Below are positions 16,729 through 24,947 of a DNA stretch of 64,000 bases, piece by piece. How positions within the stretch are numbered: position 1 is the first letter of the stretch; each line of letters opens with the position of its first letter. The notes beneath the pieces are model-generated. The model saw only the letters and a program-made list of their open reading frames with translations, was not told where the DNA came from and did not search any database. The position numbers and the translations under genes are program-made. Source of the DNA: ZC4RG17 sp036380875 (GTDB taxonomy: Bacteria; Actinomycetota; Acidimicrobiia; Spongiisociales; ZC4RG35); NCBI GenBank assembly GCA_036380875.1, contig DASVDX010000087.1, positions 1 through 64,000 on the forward strand, written 5' to 3'.

Positions 16729-17953
16729 TGGCGCGGTCGGCGACCGCCAGCACCGTCGCCTTCCACCTGCCGACAGTCACCACGTCGCCCGGCTGATCGG
16801 GGACCCGTCCCAGGGCGTCGAGGATGAGCCCTGCGATCGTGGTGTATTCGCCCTCTGGCAGGTCGATGCCGACGTCGACCAGGTCGTGGATCGGGAAGCT
16901 GCCGGGAAGGTCGAGTGACCCGTCGGGGCGGCGGACCACGCGGACGACGTCGCGATCCGACTCGTCGTAGATCTCGCCCACGACCTCTTCGAGGAGGTCC
17001 TCGATCGTCACGATCCCCTCGCTGCTGCCGTGCTCACTGACGACGACCGCCAGATGCTCCCGCTGCTGGCGCATCACCCGCAAGGCATCGAGGGCCTCGA
17101 CGGTCTCGGGGAAGACCAGGGGCGGATGGGCCACGTCGGCCACCCGCCCCTGGCCGGTGATCAGGTCGCGGAGATGCACCACACCGGTCACTCGGTCCAG
17201 ATCGCGCTCGGGTGCAGTGGGTGCCCGCGAAAACCCCGCCGCGATCAGCTGCTCCAGAGCCGCCTCCGTGGTGGCGTCCTCGTCGAGGACGAACACGTCG
17301 CGGCGCGGGGTGAGGATCTGGCGGAGCGACCGCTCTGAGATGTCGAAGGCCCCCGAGATGATGCCCCGTTGCTCGGCACTGAAGCTCTGGAGGTTGGCGA
17401 TGATGTCCCGCACCTCCTCCTCGGTCACTTCCTGCCCCCGCTTCGCCGGGTCCCCACCGAAGAGCCGAACCACCAGGTCGGCGGACTCGGAGAGCAGCCA
17501 CACGACTGGCCGGGTGATCCGCGCTATGAACGCCAAAGGCCGGGCCACGAAGAGACCCCATCGCTCCGCCCGTTGCATGGCGAGACGCTTGGGGGCGAGC
17601 TCACCCACCACGAGCGTGAAATAGGCGATCGAAAGCGTGACGACCACCACCGCCATCGGATAGGCGGCATCGCCGAAGAAGCCCAGGTTCTCGGCGAGAG
17701 GTTCGGCGAGGGTCACGGCGGCGGAGGCGGAGGCGAAGAGACCCGACAACGTGATGACGATCTGGATGGTGGCGAGGAACCGGTTCGGGTCGCGGGCCAA
17801 CTCCGCCAGCGTCTTGCCCGCACCGCCCCTGGCGGCGAACCGCCGGAGCTGGCTCTCCCGTAAGGACACCAGAGCCAGCTCGGCGCCCGCAAACAGGGCG
17901 TTGAGCAGGACGAGAGCGACTATGAGGGCGATCTGCTGCCAGAGTGCGTCCAT
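16688..17953 (-). CDS. CNNM/CorC-HlyC family membrane protein with CBS domains
   Basis: A 421-residue protein with the domain order DUF21 (CNNM) membrane domain with four helices (NALFAGAELALVSLRESQLRR, VVGELAPKRLAMQ), two CBS motifs (about residues 210-330; DVFVLDEDAT, GIVTIEDLLEEVVGEI) and a C-terminal CorC_HlyC domain (GEYTTIAGLILDALGRVPDQ). Family members transport Mg or influence divalent cation resistance; the old name hemolysin is misleading. The ATG at 17953 starts the first helix exactly. It is divergent from the CopCD gene with only 63 bases between. Confidence 0.9.
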   Translation of the reverse strand: MDALWQQIALIVALVLLNALFAGAELALVSLRESQLRRFAARGGAGKTLAELARDPNRFLATIQIVITLSGLFASASAAVTLAEPLAENLGFFGDAAYPMAVVVVTLSIAYFTLVVGELAPKRLAMQRAERWGLFVARPLAFIARITRPVVWLLSESADLVVRLFGGDPAKRGQEVTEEEVRDIIANLQSFSAEQRGIISGAFDISERSLRQILTPRRDVFVLDEDATTEAALEQLIAAGFSRAPTAPERDLDRVTGVVHLRDLITGQGRVADVAHPPLVFPETVEALDALRVMRQQREHLAVVVSEHGSSEGIVTIEDLLEEVVGEIYDESDRDVVRVVRRPDGSLDLPGSFPIHDLVDVGIDLPEGEYTTIAGLILDALGRVPDQPGDVVTVGRWKATVLAVADRAITRVRLRRLDDGP

Positions 17954-18016
17954 GCCACCACCTCCGAGGTTCCGCGGACGGTACCAATGGGTCCGTCGGT
18001 AGGCTCCCGCCGACGA

Positions 18017-19603
18017 ATGCACATTTGGATCCGCGGGCTGGTGGTCGTCGTCCTCATCGTCCTGGGGCCGGCTCTGGGGGCGTCGGCTCACGCCGTCGTG
18101 GAGGAGACCGATCCTGTCGACGGCGCCCGGCTCGAGGAGGCTCCGGAGCACGTCTCCGTCCGGTTCAGCGAGCCTGTCGAACTGACCGAAGGGGCGATTC
18201 GGATCTTCGATTTCTCGGGCCGCAGAGTCGAGTCGGGAGAGGCGCGTCCCGTCGACTCGGGCGAGGTCGTCGAGGTGGACTCTGGCCACCTCCCACAAGG
18301 GACTTACATCGTGGCGTGGCGGGTGGTGTCGCTGGATGGTCACCCGATTCGTGGTGCGTTCGTCTTCGGGGTCGGAGAGGGTGAAGTCGCCGTCGACCAA
18401 GGCATCATCGACGAGGTGCTCGGGTCGCAGGCGCCGGCACGCGCCGCGGGGGCGGTGGTCCGTTGGGTCACCTACCTGGCAGGTCTCCTTGCCACCGGTA
18501 TCGCGGTTTTCTCCGCGTTCGTTCTCAGGGCTTTCCTTCGGGTTCCGGCCCTCGGCGCGGCGGTGCGCTGGGCGGCGTCCGTCGCCGCTCTCGCTTCGGT
18601 ATCGGCGATACCCATCTTCGCCGCCGAAGCCCAGGCGACATGGCCCGAGGCGCTGGCGTCTTCCGTGGGTTTGGCGGCCTTCCTCCGCGTCGCGGCGATG
18701 GCCGTCTTGTTCTTCTCGGCTCGGGACAGCTCCCCAGCCTGGGTTGCAGGCGGCGCCTCCCTGCTCGTGGCAGCCGAGCTCGCCACAGGCCACACCCGGA
18801 CCACAGAGCCGCTGCTCGTGGTGATGGCGGCCGACGCCGTCCACGTCGCCGGGGCGGCGTTCTGGTTGGGCGGACTCGTGGCACTGCTCGTTGCCCGGCG
18901 GCACCTGAGGGAAGATGCCGAAAGAGCGGCGACGGTGGTCGGTCGCTTCTCGGCGCTCGCCGTCCGGTTCGTCCTGGCTCTGGTGATCGCCGGTTTGGCG
19001 ATGGCATGGGTGCAGGTCGGCGGTCTTCCGGCGCTCACCTCGACCGCCTATGGCCGGACGCTCATCGCCAAACTCGTGGCGGGAGCTGCGGTGCTGGGCG
19101 TGGCCGTCTACAACAACCGGGTGCTGGTTCCCCGGATCATGTCCGGCGAGGGGCCGGACCTCCCGGCGCTGGAGCGGCTTCGCTCCACCGTGCGGGCGGA
19201 AGTGGTCGGTCTGGCGGTGGTGATCGCCCTCACCGCGGTGCTCGTCGACCTTCCGCCGGCCGCCGAGGCGGTGGGTGGCCCGTTCTCGACGTACGTGGAG
19301 TTCGACGACGGCGAACTGAACCTCGTCGTCGACCCGAACCGTGCGGGAACCAACCAGGTGCACGCCTACGTGCTCGACGCCGCCGGATCGCCGGCGGACG
19401 TGGAGGGCGCGGCGGTGCTCGAGTTCCACTTTCCAGCCGAGGACATCGGCCCGATCGTCCGCCAACCCATGTACGTCGGCACCGGGCATTGGATCCATAC
19501 TGGACCCGAGCTCGCCGTGGCCGGCGAATGGCACATCACGTTCCGGCTAGGCGAGGGATTCGAGACCACGGCGGCGACCGCCGTGGTGAGAGTGACGGAC
19601 TGA
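18017..19603 (+). CDS. CopC-CopD fusion copper resistance/uptake protein (YcnJ-like)
   Basis: A 528-residue protein. After the signal (ALGASAHAVV) the mature N-terminus begins with the copper-ligand type histidine of a CopC domain, with a second in SLDGHPIRGAF. Eight or so membrane helices of a CopD domain follow (residues about 145-420; HVAGAAFWLGGLVALL, TAYGRTLIAKLVAGA). A C-terminal extracytoplasmic beta domain (GPFSTYVEFDDGELNLVV) closes it. Bacillus YcnJ has the same architecture and imports copper. It is followed by a YcnI-type gene, as in the ycn operon. Start is ATG 18017. Confidence 0.92.
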   Translation: MHIWIRGLVVVVLIVLGPALGASAHAVVEETDPVDGARLEEAPEHVSVRFSEPVELTEGAIRIFDFSGRRVESGEARPVDSGEVVEVDSGHLPQGTYIVAWRVVSLDGHPIRGAFVFGVGEGEVAVDQGIIDEVLGSQAPARAAGAVVRWVTYLAGLLATGIAVFSAFVLRAFLRVPALGAAVRWAASVAALASVSAIPIFAAEAQATWPEALASSVGLAAFLRVAAMAVLFFSARDSSPAWVAGGASLLVAAELATGHTRTTEPLLVVMAADAVHVAGAAFWLGGLVALLVARRHLREDAERAATVVGRFSALAVRFVLALVIAGLAMAWVQVGGLPALTSTAYGRTLIAKLVAGAAVLGVAVYNNRVLVPRIMSGEGPDLPALERLRSTVRAEVVGLAVVIALTAVLVDLPPAAEAVGGPFSTYVEFDDGELNLVVDPNRAGTNQVHAYVLDAAGSPADVEGAAVLEFHFPAEDIGPIVRQPMYVGTGHWIHTGPELAVAGEWHITFRLGEGFETTAATAVVRVTD

Positions 19604-19613
19604 AAGGAACGAG

Positions 19614-20156
19614 ATGAGGAAGTGGTTGGCCGGGGCGGGGGTCTTCGCGATCGTGCTCCTCGTGGCGAGTCCTGTGTGGGCGCACGTGTCTGTCTCGACC
19701 GACAACCCGGAACCCGGAGGCTTCGCCGTCTACACGGTGCGCGTGCCGAACGAGTCGGACAGTGCATCGACCGTTCGCGTGGAGGTTCGGATCCCCGAGG
19801 GTTTGGAGGCATCTCGCTACGAGCCTCTGCCCGGTTGGACGCTGAGTCTGGAGGACGGCGCTCTGGTCGCCGATGGGGGCACGATCGCTCCCGGGCAGTT
19901 CATCGAGTTCCGCTTCCAGGCGCGTAACCCGGAGGAAGCGGGCGAGCTCGCCTTCCCCGCCCTCCAGACCTATGACGACGGAGAGGTGGTGGAATGGACG
20001 GGGCCGCCGGACGCGGACACACCGGCGTCGATCGTCGAGATAGGCGCCACACCAGAGGATGGCGGCGGGCCTGACGGATGGACGATCGCAGCCTTCATCT
20101 TGGGCTTGGCGGGGACCGCTCTCGGGGTGCTGGCCCTCGTGCGCGGCACCCGGTGA
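19614..20156 (+). CDS. YcnI/DUF1775 family copper-binding protein
   Basis: A 180-residue, membrane-anchored, extracytoplasmic beta-sandwich. The signal ends VWAHVSV, so the mature protein begins with a histidine, the residue that binds Cu(II) in Bacillus YcnI together with a Trp. YEPLPGWTLSLEDG and PGQFIEFRFQARNP are family stretches. One C-terminal membrane helix (WTIAAFILGLAGTALGVLALV) is present. It sits 10 bases after the CopCD gene and overlaps the next start as GTGA, so the three genes form one copper operon. Confidence 0.9.
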   Translation: MRKWLAGAGVFAIVLLVASPVWAHVSVSTDNPEPGGFAVYTVRVPNESDSASTVRVEVRIPEGLEASRYEPLPGWTLSLEDGALVADGGTIAPGQFIEFRFQARNPEEAGELAFPALQTYDDGEVVEWTGPPDADTPASIVEIGATPEDGGGPDGWTIAAFILGLAGTALGVLALVRGTR

Positions 20157-21124
20157 GGTATGCGGCGGTGGCCGCGATGGCCGCCGTCCTTTTCGTCGTG
20201 CCTCTGTCGGCGGCCGCCGACTCGGCCCGGCCGAGCAACTACCGCTCGGAGGTCACCTCGATCGAGCCTTTCACCGACGGAGTCGTAGCCGAGGTGGTGG
20301 GAGGAGACGCCTTCCTGCAGGTGCGCGTCGAACGAGGCATCAGCGTCGAGGTCCCCGGATACGAAGGCGAGCCATACGTGCGGATCGACGTCGAGGGGAT
20401 GGTGGAAGTCAACCGGAACTCACCGACCTACTGGGTCAACGAGGACCGTTTCGGCGTTCGGCCTGTTCCCGAGGGAGCGTCGGCCGATGCGGCGCCGGAC
20501 TGGGAGAGGGTGGGCTCTGGCGGTGTGTATGGCTGGCACGACCATCGGATCCACTGGATGTCTCCCGAGCCGCCTCCCGCCGTCGAGCCCGCGGCCCCAG
20601 CCGAGATCTTCGACTGGGTCGTGCCGCTCATCGTGGATGGAAGCCCGGGCCAGATACTCGGGACGCTCGAGTGGCTGCCCAACACCAGCCCGATCCCCTG
20701 GGCACTCCTCGTGGCGGCGGCAGCCGGTGCCGTCCTGGTCCGCTCGATGCTTCTTCTCGTCGGGGCCGTCGCCGCCACGACCGTTGGATTTGCGCAGATG
20801 GCCGACTCGCCGCTCGGTCCCGGCGGCGAGTTGCTCTCGTGGGCACCACCAGTAGCCGCCCTCTTGCTGGCGGGATGGGCCGCCCTTCGCAGGAAGGGGC
20901 GTCACTTGCTGCTGGGGGCGACGGCAGCCGTGCTCCTCGCCTGGGTGGCCACCCGCCTCGGGGCGCTGTGGATGCCTTCCCTCCCGACTGCCCTTCCCAC
21001 TTGGCTGGAGCGAGCCGCCACCGCCCTCGCCGCCGGTACCGGCCTGGGCGGGGTGGTGGCCGTCTACCGGGAGACACAGCGGACGGCGCCCGGCTCGGCG
21101 GTTCAGCCGGGATCGGGCGGGTAG
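20153..21124 (+). CDS. Exported/membrane protein of the copper operon with a WHDHRIHWM motif
   Basis: A 323-residue protein that I do not recognise as a named family. It has a signal peptide (start GTG 20153, overlapping the YcnI stop as GTGA), an extracytoplasmic domain of about 165 residues with a His-rich motif GWHDHRIHWM at about residues 128-137, and a C-terminal region of four or five membrane helices. The position after CopCD and YcnI and the clustered histidines suggest copper handling; this is inference. The ATG at 20177 is an alternative start but would cut the signal peptide. Confidence 0.75.
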   Translation: MRYAAVAAMAAVLFVVPLSAAADSARPSNYRSEVTSIEPFTDGVVAEVVGGDAFLQVRVERGISVEVPGYEGEPYVRIDVEGMVEVNRNSPTYWVNEDRFGVRPVPEGASADAAPDWERVGSGGVYGWHDHRIHWMSPEPPPAVEPAAPAEIFDWVVPLIVDGSPGQILGTLEWLPNTSPIPWALLVAAAAGAVLVRSMLLLVGAVAATTVGFAQMADSPLGPGGELLSWAPPVAALLLAGWAALRRKGRHLLLGATAAVLLAWVATRLGALWMPSLPTALPTWLERAATALAAGTGLGGVVAVYRETQRTAPGSAVQPGSGG

Positions 21125-21133
21125 TCACACCGA

Positions 21134-21532
21134 ATGGAGATCACCGAAGCCCGCACCAAACTCGAAGAGGAACGCGACCGCCTGGTCTTCCTCCGCCAAA
21201 GCCAGGGCGAAGACAGCGCCCTCGACCAGGAGCAGGCCGACTCCTCGGGCTCCCTGGCCGACTACGACCAGCATCCCGGCGACCAGGGGACGGAGACCTT
21301 CGAGCGGACCAAGGACCTCGCCGTACGGGAACAGATCGACGCCCGACTGGCCGACATCGACCATGCCCTGCAGCGGATCGACGCCGGCACGTACGGCAAG
21401 TGTGACATCTGCAGGCGCGACATCGAACCCGACCGCCTCGATGCTCGCCCATCCGCCCGCTATTGCCTTCGTCACCAGCGGGAGGTGGACGAGTCTGCCC
21501 GTCTCGACCGCGAGTACGGCACGGCCAACTGA
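21134..21532 (+). CDS. TraR/DksA-type zinc finger protein
   Basis: A 132-residue acidic protein: a long coiled-coil-like N-terminal helix (EARTKLEEERDRLVFLRQ), the conserved DYDQHPGDQGTETFER region, and a C-terminal zinc finger KCDICRRDI...RYCLRHQ. The finger is Cys-x2-Cys-x17-Cys-x2-His, so the last cysteine of the usual C4 set is a histidine; zinc binding is still feasible. Relatives bind the RNA polymerase secondary channel (DksA) or are general stress proteins. No acidic pair at a DksA-type coiled-coil tip can be assigned with confidence. Confidence 0.82.
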   Translation: MEITEARTKLEEERDRLVFLRQSQGEDSALDQEQADSSGSLADYDQHPGDQGTETFERTKDLAVREQIDARLADIDHALQRIDAGTYGKCDICRRDIEPDRLDARPSARYCLRHQREVDESARLDREYGTAN

Positions 21533-21585
21533 CCTCCGGAGCTGACTAGTCCGGTCGGTGGCAATCCTTATGGCCATCCAGGGGG

Positions 21586-22590
21586 ATGCCGTCTGCGGTC
21601 GATCCATCCAACATGTTCCAGGCGAGTGGGGAAAGCGCCGCCCGCGGCCCGGCGCGCAGCATTTCGGCGGTGGCCGTAGCCGCGGTCGGCTCCGCCGTCC
21701 TCTTCTGGCTGGTCGGCGAATCGCTGCCCGGCGGGCTCGATCTCCGTGTCGCCTTCCTGTGCGTGACATTCGGTCTCCTGCTCGCGGTGTCGGTCGGCTA
21801 CAGCTGGACGGTCGACCGGGTGTGGCGGCGCAGCCGGGAGGAGGCCCGCGCCAGCCTGGCCACCTTCAAGGAGGACTTCGTCACGAGCCTCAACCGCGAC
21901 CTGCGCAGCTCGCTCACCGGCATCGTGGGCTTCGCCCAGATGATCGACCCGTCGGTGGTTGGTGACGAAAATGCCGAGGCGCTCAACACGGTCATCACTC
22001 AGTCGGTCGAGCTCTCCCGGGTGATCGACGACATCTCTGTCGCCGCCCGGCTCGAAGCCGGCGCCCTGTCGTTGAACCCCGAGAGGGTGTCCGTGTGTGA
22101 AGAGGTCGAAGCTGCGGTGGCCTACCTGAAGCTGATGGGCCACGAGGTCTCGGTCGAATGCCGCGACGCCACCGTGCTCGTAGACCCGGAGGCCTTCCGC
22201 CATGTGCTGCGCAACCTCCTCGTCAACGCCCACACCCACGGCGAGGCGCCCGTGGCGGTGCGAGGCCACAGCTTCGGCGACCGATACATCTGTCAAGTGG
22301 TCGACCGCGGTCCGGGCCTGTCGCCAGGTGCCGAGATGGCACTCACCGACGAGCTCTCCCTCCAGGCGGTCAACGACGCCCTCGGTCTGGGCCTCGCCAT
22401 CGCCCAGGCTCTCGCCGACCGAATGGGCTCGGAACTGTCGTACCGCCGGGTACGGGGAGAAAGTCACCTCATCCTCACCCTTCCCGTCGTGCGGGAGCAG
22501 ACCGGGGAGGGCGCGGCCGTCCACCGTTTCACGTTGCCGAGGATCGTCAGGCCGCACGTGAGGGAAGAAACTCCCCAACCCGCCGCCTGA
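21586..22590 (+). CDS. Membrane sensor kinase-like protein lacking the phospho-acceptor histidine
   Basis: A 334-residue protein with two membrane helices (residues about 24-72), a dimerisation helix and a HATPase_c domain. The H-box reads FVTSLNRDLRSSLTGI where histidine kinases have xxSHELRTPL: Arg104 replaces the histidine, and Ser-Ser replaces Thr-Pro. The ATP-binding boxes look intact: N-box RNLLVNAHTHG, G1 VVDRGPGLSPG, G2 LGLGLAIAQALADRMG. So it probably binds ATP but cannot autophosphorylate in the usual way; it may act as a partner or pseudokinase. No response regulator is adjacent. Start ATG 21586 follows CCAGGGGG. Confidence 0.85.
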   Translation: MPSAVDPSNMFQASGESAARGPARSISAVAVAAVGSAVLFWLVGESLPGGLDLRVAFLCVTFGLLLAVSVGYSWTVDRVWRRSREEARASLATFKEDFVTSLNRDLRSSLTGIVGFAQMIDPSVVGDENAEALNTVITQSVELSRVIDDISVAARLEAGALSLNPERVSVCEEVEAAVAYLKLMGHEVSVECRDATVLVDPEAFRHVLRNLLVNAHTHGEAPVAVRGHSFGDRYICQVVDRGPGLSPGAEMALTDELSLQAVNDALGLGLAIAQALADRMGSELSYRRVRGESHLILTLPVVREQTGEGAAVHRFTLPRIVRPHVREETPQPAA

Positions 22591-22605
22591 GAGTGGGGGC
22601 ACGCG

Positions 22606-22637
22606 AAGAGCCGGGCCCTTTTTCGGGCCCGGCTCTT
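22606..22637. terminator. Bidirectional hairpin terminator
   Basis: AAGAGCCGGGCCC (22606-22618) and GGGCCCGGCTCTT (22625-22637) form a perfect 13-base stem with loop TTTTTC, between the convergent kinase-like gene and the LigA-like gene. There is no long T tract after either arm. Confidence 0.8.
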
Positions 22638-22659
22638 GCGCTCGTCAGTGGCCGTTGGG

Positions 22660-23196
22660 TCAGACGAGGACGGCCTTGTTGCGGATCCTCAGGAAGACGA
22701 ATCCGGTGAGGATCAGTGCCGCTCCGACGGCGATGGCCATCGCCGACAAGGCGTAGGAGATGATCCCCAGGCTCAGAGCCGTGGTGAGTGTCGTTGCGTC
22801 GATCCAGGAGGCTCGAGCCTCGTTGGGCACCATCACCTGCTCACCATTCTCGTCGAGGATCGGCTGGCCGGCTTCGTCGACTGCTGGGACTTCCCGGGGC
22901 ATCTCGGAGTAGTAGAGGCCGCCGGTCCGCTCCAACTGGTGCTTGGTGATGATGTCGGCTTGCGCCCACATCGTGAACGGGCCACGGACGGGTGTCTCGG
23001 GGATCACGGCGTCATCGGGGGTGACGACACCCTGTTCGACCGCCTGGTCCCAGGTGTACCAGACGCCGAAGAGGCCACCGGCAACGGAGCCGAATCCCAC
23101 GACCAGTGCCACGATGGCGGCGGTCAGGAGAAGACCGCTCTTCTTGATGGGTGAAACCTCAGTAGGGGTGATTCTTTCGGTGACTGTGGCAGTCAT
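22660..23196 (-). CDS. Two-helix membrane protein of the family often labelled LigA-like
   Basis: A 178-residue protein with one membrane helix near each end (LLLTAAIVALVVGFGSVAGG and IISYALSAMAIAVGAALILTG) and a roughly 100-residue extracytoplasmic part with VRGPFTMWAQADIITKHQL. This pattern is common in actinobacterial proteins that databases call aromatic ring-opening dioxygenase LigA. That name has no support in the sequence: no dioxygenase metal site is visible. Function unknown. AGAGAGG precedes the ATG. Tandem DosR-like boxes lie 93-128 bases upstream, matching those in front of nirK. Confidence 0.75.
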   Translation of the reverse strand: MTATVTERITPTEVSPIKKSGLLLTAAIVALVVGFGSVAGGLFGVWYTWDQAVEQGVVTPDDAVIPETPVRGPFTMWAQADIITKHQLERTGGLYYSEMPREVPAVDEAGQPILDENGEQVMVPNEARASWIDATTLTTALSLGIISYALSAMAIAVGAALILTGFVFLRIRNKAVLV

Positions 23197-23288
23197 CGCG
23201 TCCTCTCTTTCTTCCGGCCAACTGCCTATGCCGGTGACTATCGGGGACACACCCCTTCGGCTACGAGAGGCGAATGTCATCCGGCCAC

Positions 23289-23324
23289 GGGAAAAGGACC
23301 CTTACGTACCCGGGACCAAAGCCC
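23289..23324. promoter_or_regulatory. Two DosR/DevR-like boxes upstream of the LigA-like gene
   Basis: GGGAAAAGGACCC (23289-23301) and GGGACCAAAGCCC (23312-23324), centre spacing 23 bases. Both resemble half-degenerate versions of the mycobacterial DosR core GGGACTWWAGTCCC. CGGGACCAAA is also present, on the opposite strand, in the first box before nirK. Assignment to a DosR-type regulator is inference; no such regulator is in the window. Confidence 0.35.
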
Positions 23325-23340
23325 TGGCCGGAGGCTGTCG

Positions 23341-24510
23341 TCAGTCGCCTCGGCGCAGAAGACCGATCAGGCGGACGACGAAGTCAGTCACCCAGAGGGC
23401 GACCAGGGCCGCTGCCACCTTGCCGAGGCCGGCCACACCGGCGATGCCGGCGAGGTTGGCAGCCGCCAGGGGAACGGCAGGGCGCGCCGTCATGCGGCCG
23501 AACTTGGGCTCGAGAGGAGGTCCGATCACGACGGGGAGCAGGTAGGCGAGCGAGCTGAGGAGCACCTGGCCGACGCCGGCGGTCACGGCCACCAACGTCC
23601 CTCGGCCGAACGGCGTGGGAGCCCCACCCGCCATCAGGCCCAGCCCGTCGGCAACGGCCCAACCGCCCAGCCAGCCCACCCCGATCGCGACCTGGATGAA
23701 CGTGAGCTTCCGCCTGCCCTTCTCCCACAGCCGCACCACGATCCCCACCCCCATTGCCAGGGCCGCCGCCGCGGCGAGCACCGTCCCGATCCCGACGGCT
23801 CCGCTGCCCAGCCACAGCCCCGAGAACATGGCGATCGCCGATGCCACCGCCAGCCACCACGCCGCCCTCGCCTCCCACCCGCTCACTGCCCGGTGATGGG
23901 CCAGGGTGGGCAGGAACGTGGGCAGGGTTCCGACGATCGTGAACCCGACCAGGCCGACGAGGTTCAGATGCGAATGCACGAGCCGCATCCGCCAGAACGC
24001 CTCTCCGGCTTGCCCGCTTCCCAGAACAGCCCCCAATGTCACTCCCACGGCGCCGCATGCGAAGGCGGCGAGATAGAACCGGGACGCGAGGTCGAAGCGG
24101 CGGAGGAGGCTCCGGGTGATGGTGCGGCGAATCGACCATGCCAGGAGCCCCAGCGAAACGACGAGCAGGCCTCCGCCTGTCCAAACGGCCACCGGCCATC
24201 CTTCCACCACCCCGATCAGGACGGCGGCGGTGCCCGCTCCCAACGTCACCCGCTGCGTCGCCGCCAGGACCCGGGGAGGTGCCGGTGACGCCGACCATGT
24301 GATCGTGAACATCTGGCTGGCGCCGGCGATGGCCGAGAGCACCGTGCCGGCGAGGAAGGCGTGCAGAGGACCCCACCAGGAGCCGCCCCGGACGAGGACC
24401 ACCAGCGCCCACACCACGGCCACGGCGGCGAAGCCTCCTGCCAACCGGAACGCCCGCCGGGCGATCGTGTGAGAGGCAACGACACGCCGGCCGGCGTTAC
24501 CGTCGGTCAT
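23341..24510 (-). CDS. NnrS/heme-copper-oxidase-like membrane protein (first of two)
   Basis: A 389-residue protein with about 10-12 membrane helices. Two segments look like the NnrS/oxidase subunit I helices that carry heme or copper ligands: GPLHAFLAGTVLSAIAGASQM and RLVHSHLNLVGLVGFTIVG, followed by PTLAHHRAVSGW. The complete histidine set of a catalytic heme-copper oxidase (HxxxY, HH, HxH) is not evident, so a classic oxidase or NO reductase activity is unlikely. It is 3 bases from the CopD-like gene (24507 versus stop order on the minus strand), and shares the locus with nirK. A role in NO or copper/heme handling is inference. Confidence 0.6.
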   Translation of the reverse strand: MTDGNAGRRVVASHTIARRAFRLAGGFAAVAVVWALVVLVRGGSWWGPLHAFLAGTVLSAIAGASQMFTITWSASPAPPRVLAATQRVTLGAGTAAVLIGVVEGWPVAVWTGGGLLVVSLGLLAWSIRRTITRSLLRRFDLASRFYLAAFACGAVGVTLGAVLGSGQAGEAFWRMRLVHSHLNLVGLVGFTIVGTLPTFLPTLAHHRAVSGWEARAAWWLAVASAIAMFSGLWLGSGAVGIGTVLAAAAALAMGVGIVVRLWEKGRRKLTFIQVAIGVGWLGGWAVADGLGLMAGGAPTPFGRGTLVAVTAGVGQVLLSSLAYLLPVVIGPPLEPKFGRMTARPAVPLAAANLAGIAGVAGLGKVAAALVALWVTDFVVRLIGLLRRGD

Positions 24511-24947
24511 GGCACGAGGGAGGCCGCCAACGCGACCACCGCCAGGGAGACCACGGTCCCCACGATCCCGAGCACCCGTACCACCTTCGTCGAAGCGTTC
24601 ACTGCCACGACTCCGTGGGCGATGGCGACTCCGAAGGAGATCAGCGCCAGGGTGATCTTGACTCCCAGTGTGGCGCCGTAGCCGGGCACGGTGAGACCTC
24701 CGAGCCCGACTCCCCGGTGATAGGTGAGGCCCAGGCCAGTGGCGAGCAAGAGGGGGATGAGGACCCACGAGGCGATACGTCCGAACCGGGAACCGTACGC
24801 CCCGACCAGTTGACGCCGATCTTCGGGGGAGAGGAGCCTGGTCGTCACCGGACGGACAACCAGGGTGAGTGTGAGTTGCCCTCCGACCCACACCACCGCA
24901 CCGGCGATGTGGAGGAAACGGACCACACTCCAGAAGTCGAATCTCAT
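24507..24947 (-). CDS. CopD-like four-helix membrane protein
   Basis: A 146-residue protein of four membrane helices with the CopD/YkoN-like pattern FLHIAGAVVWVGGQLTLTLVV (a conserved His and Trp-Val-Gly-Gly), then SRFGRIASWVLIPLLLATG and a helix with a histidine (VAIAHGVVAV). This is the isolated CopD domain, without CopC. It overlaps the genes on both sides by 4 bases (ATGA), so it is translationally coupled in a three-gene minus-strand operon with the two NnrS-like proteins. Copper or heme binding is likely from the family. Confidence 0.8.
   Translation of the reverse strand: MRFDFWSVVRFLHIAGAVVWVGGQLTLTLVVRPVTTRLLSPEDRRQLVGAYGSRFGRIASWVLIPLLLATGLGLTYHRGVGLGGLTVPGYGATLGVKITLALISFGVAIAHGVVAVNASTKVVRVLGIVGTVVSLAVVALAASLVP

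Noticed and set aside
17954..19534. Upstream extension of the CNNM-like frame to 19534
   Set aside because: It runs antisense through the CopC-CopD gene; the membrane domain starts exactly at ATG 17953.
22660..23196. Aromatic ring-opening dioxygenase LigA
   Set aside because: That label is a propagated misannotation for this membrane protein pattern; no dioxygenase metal ligands are visible.
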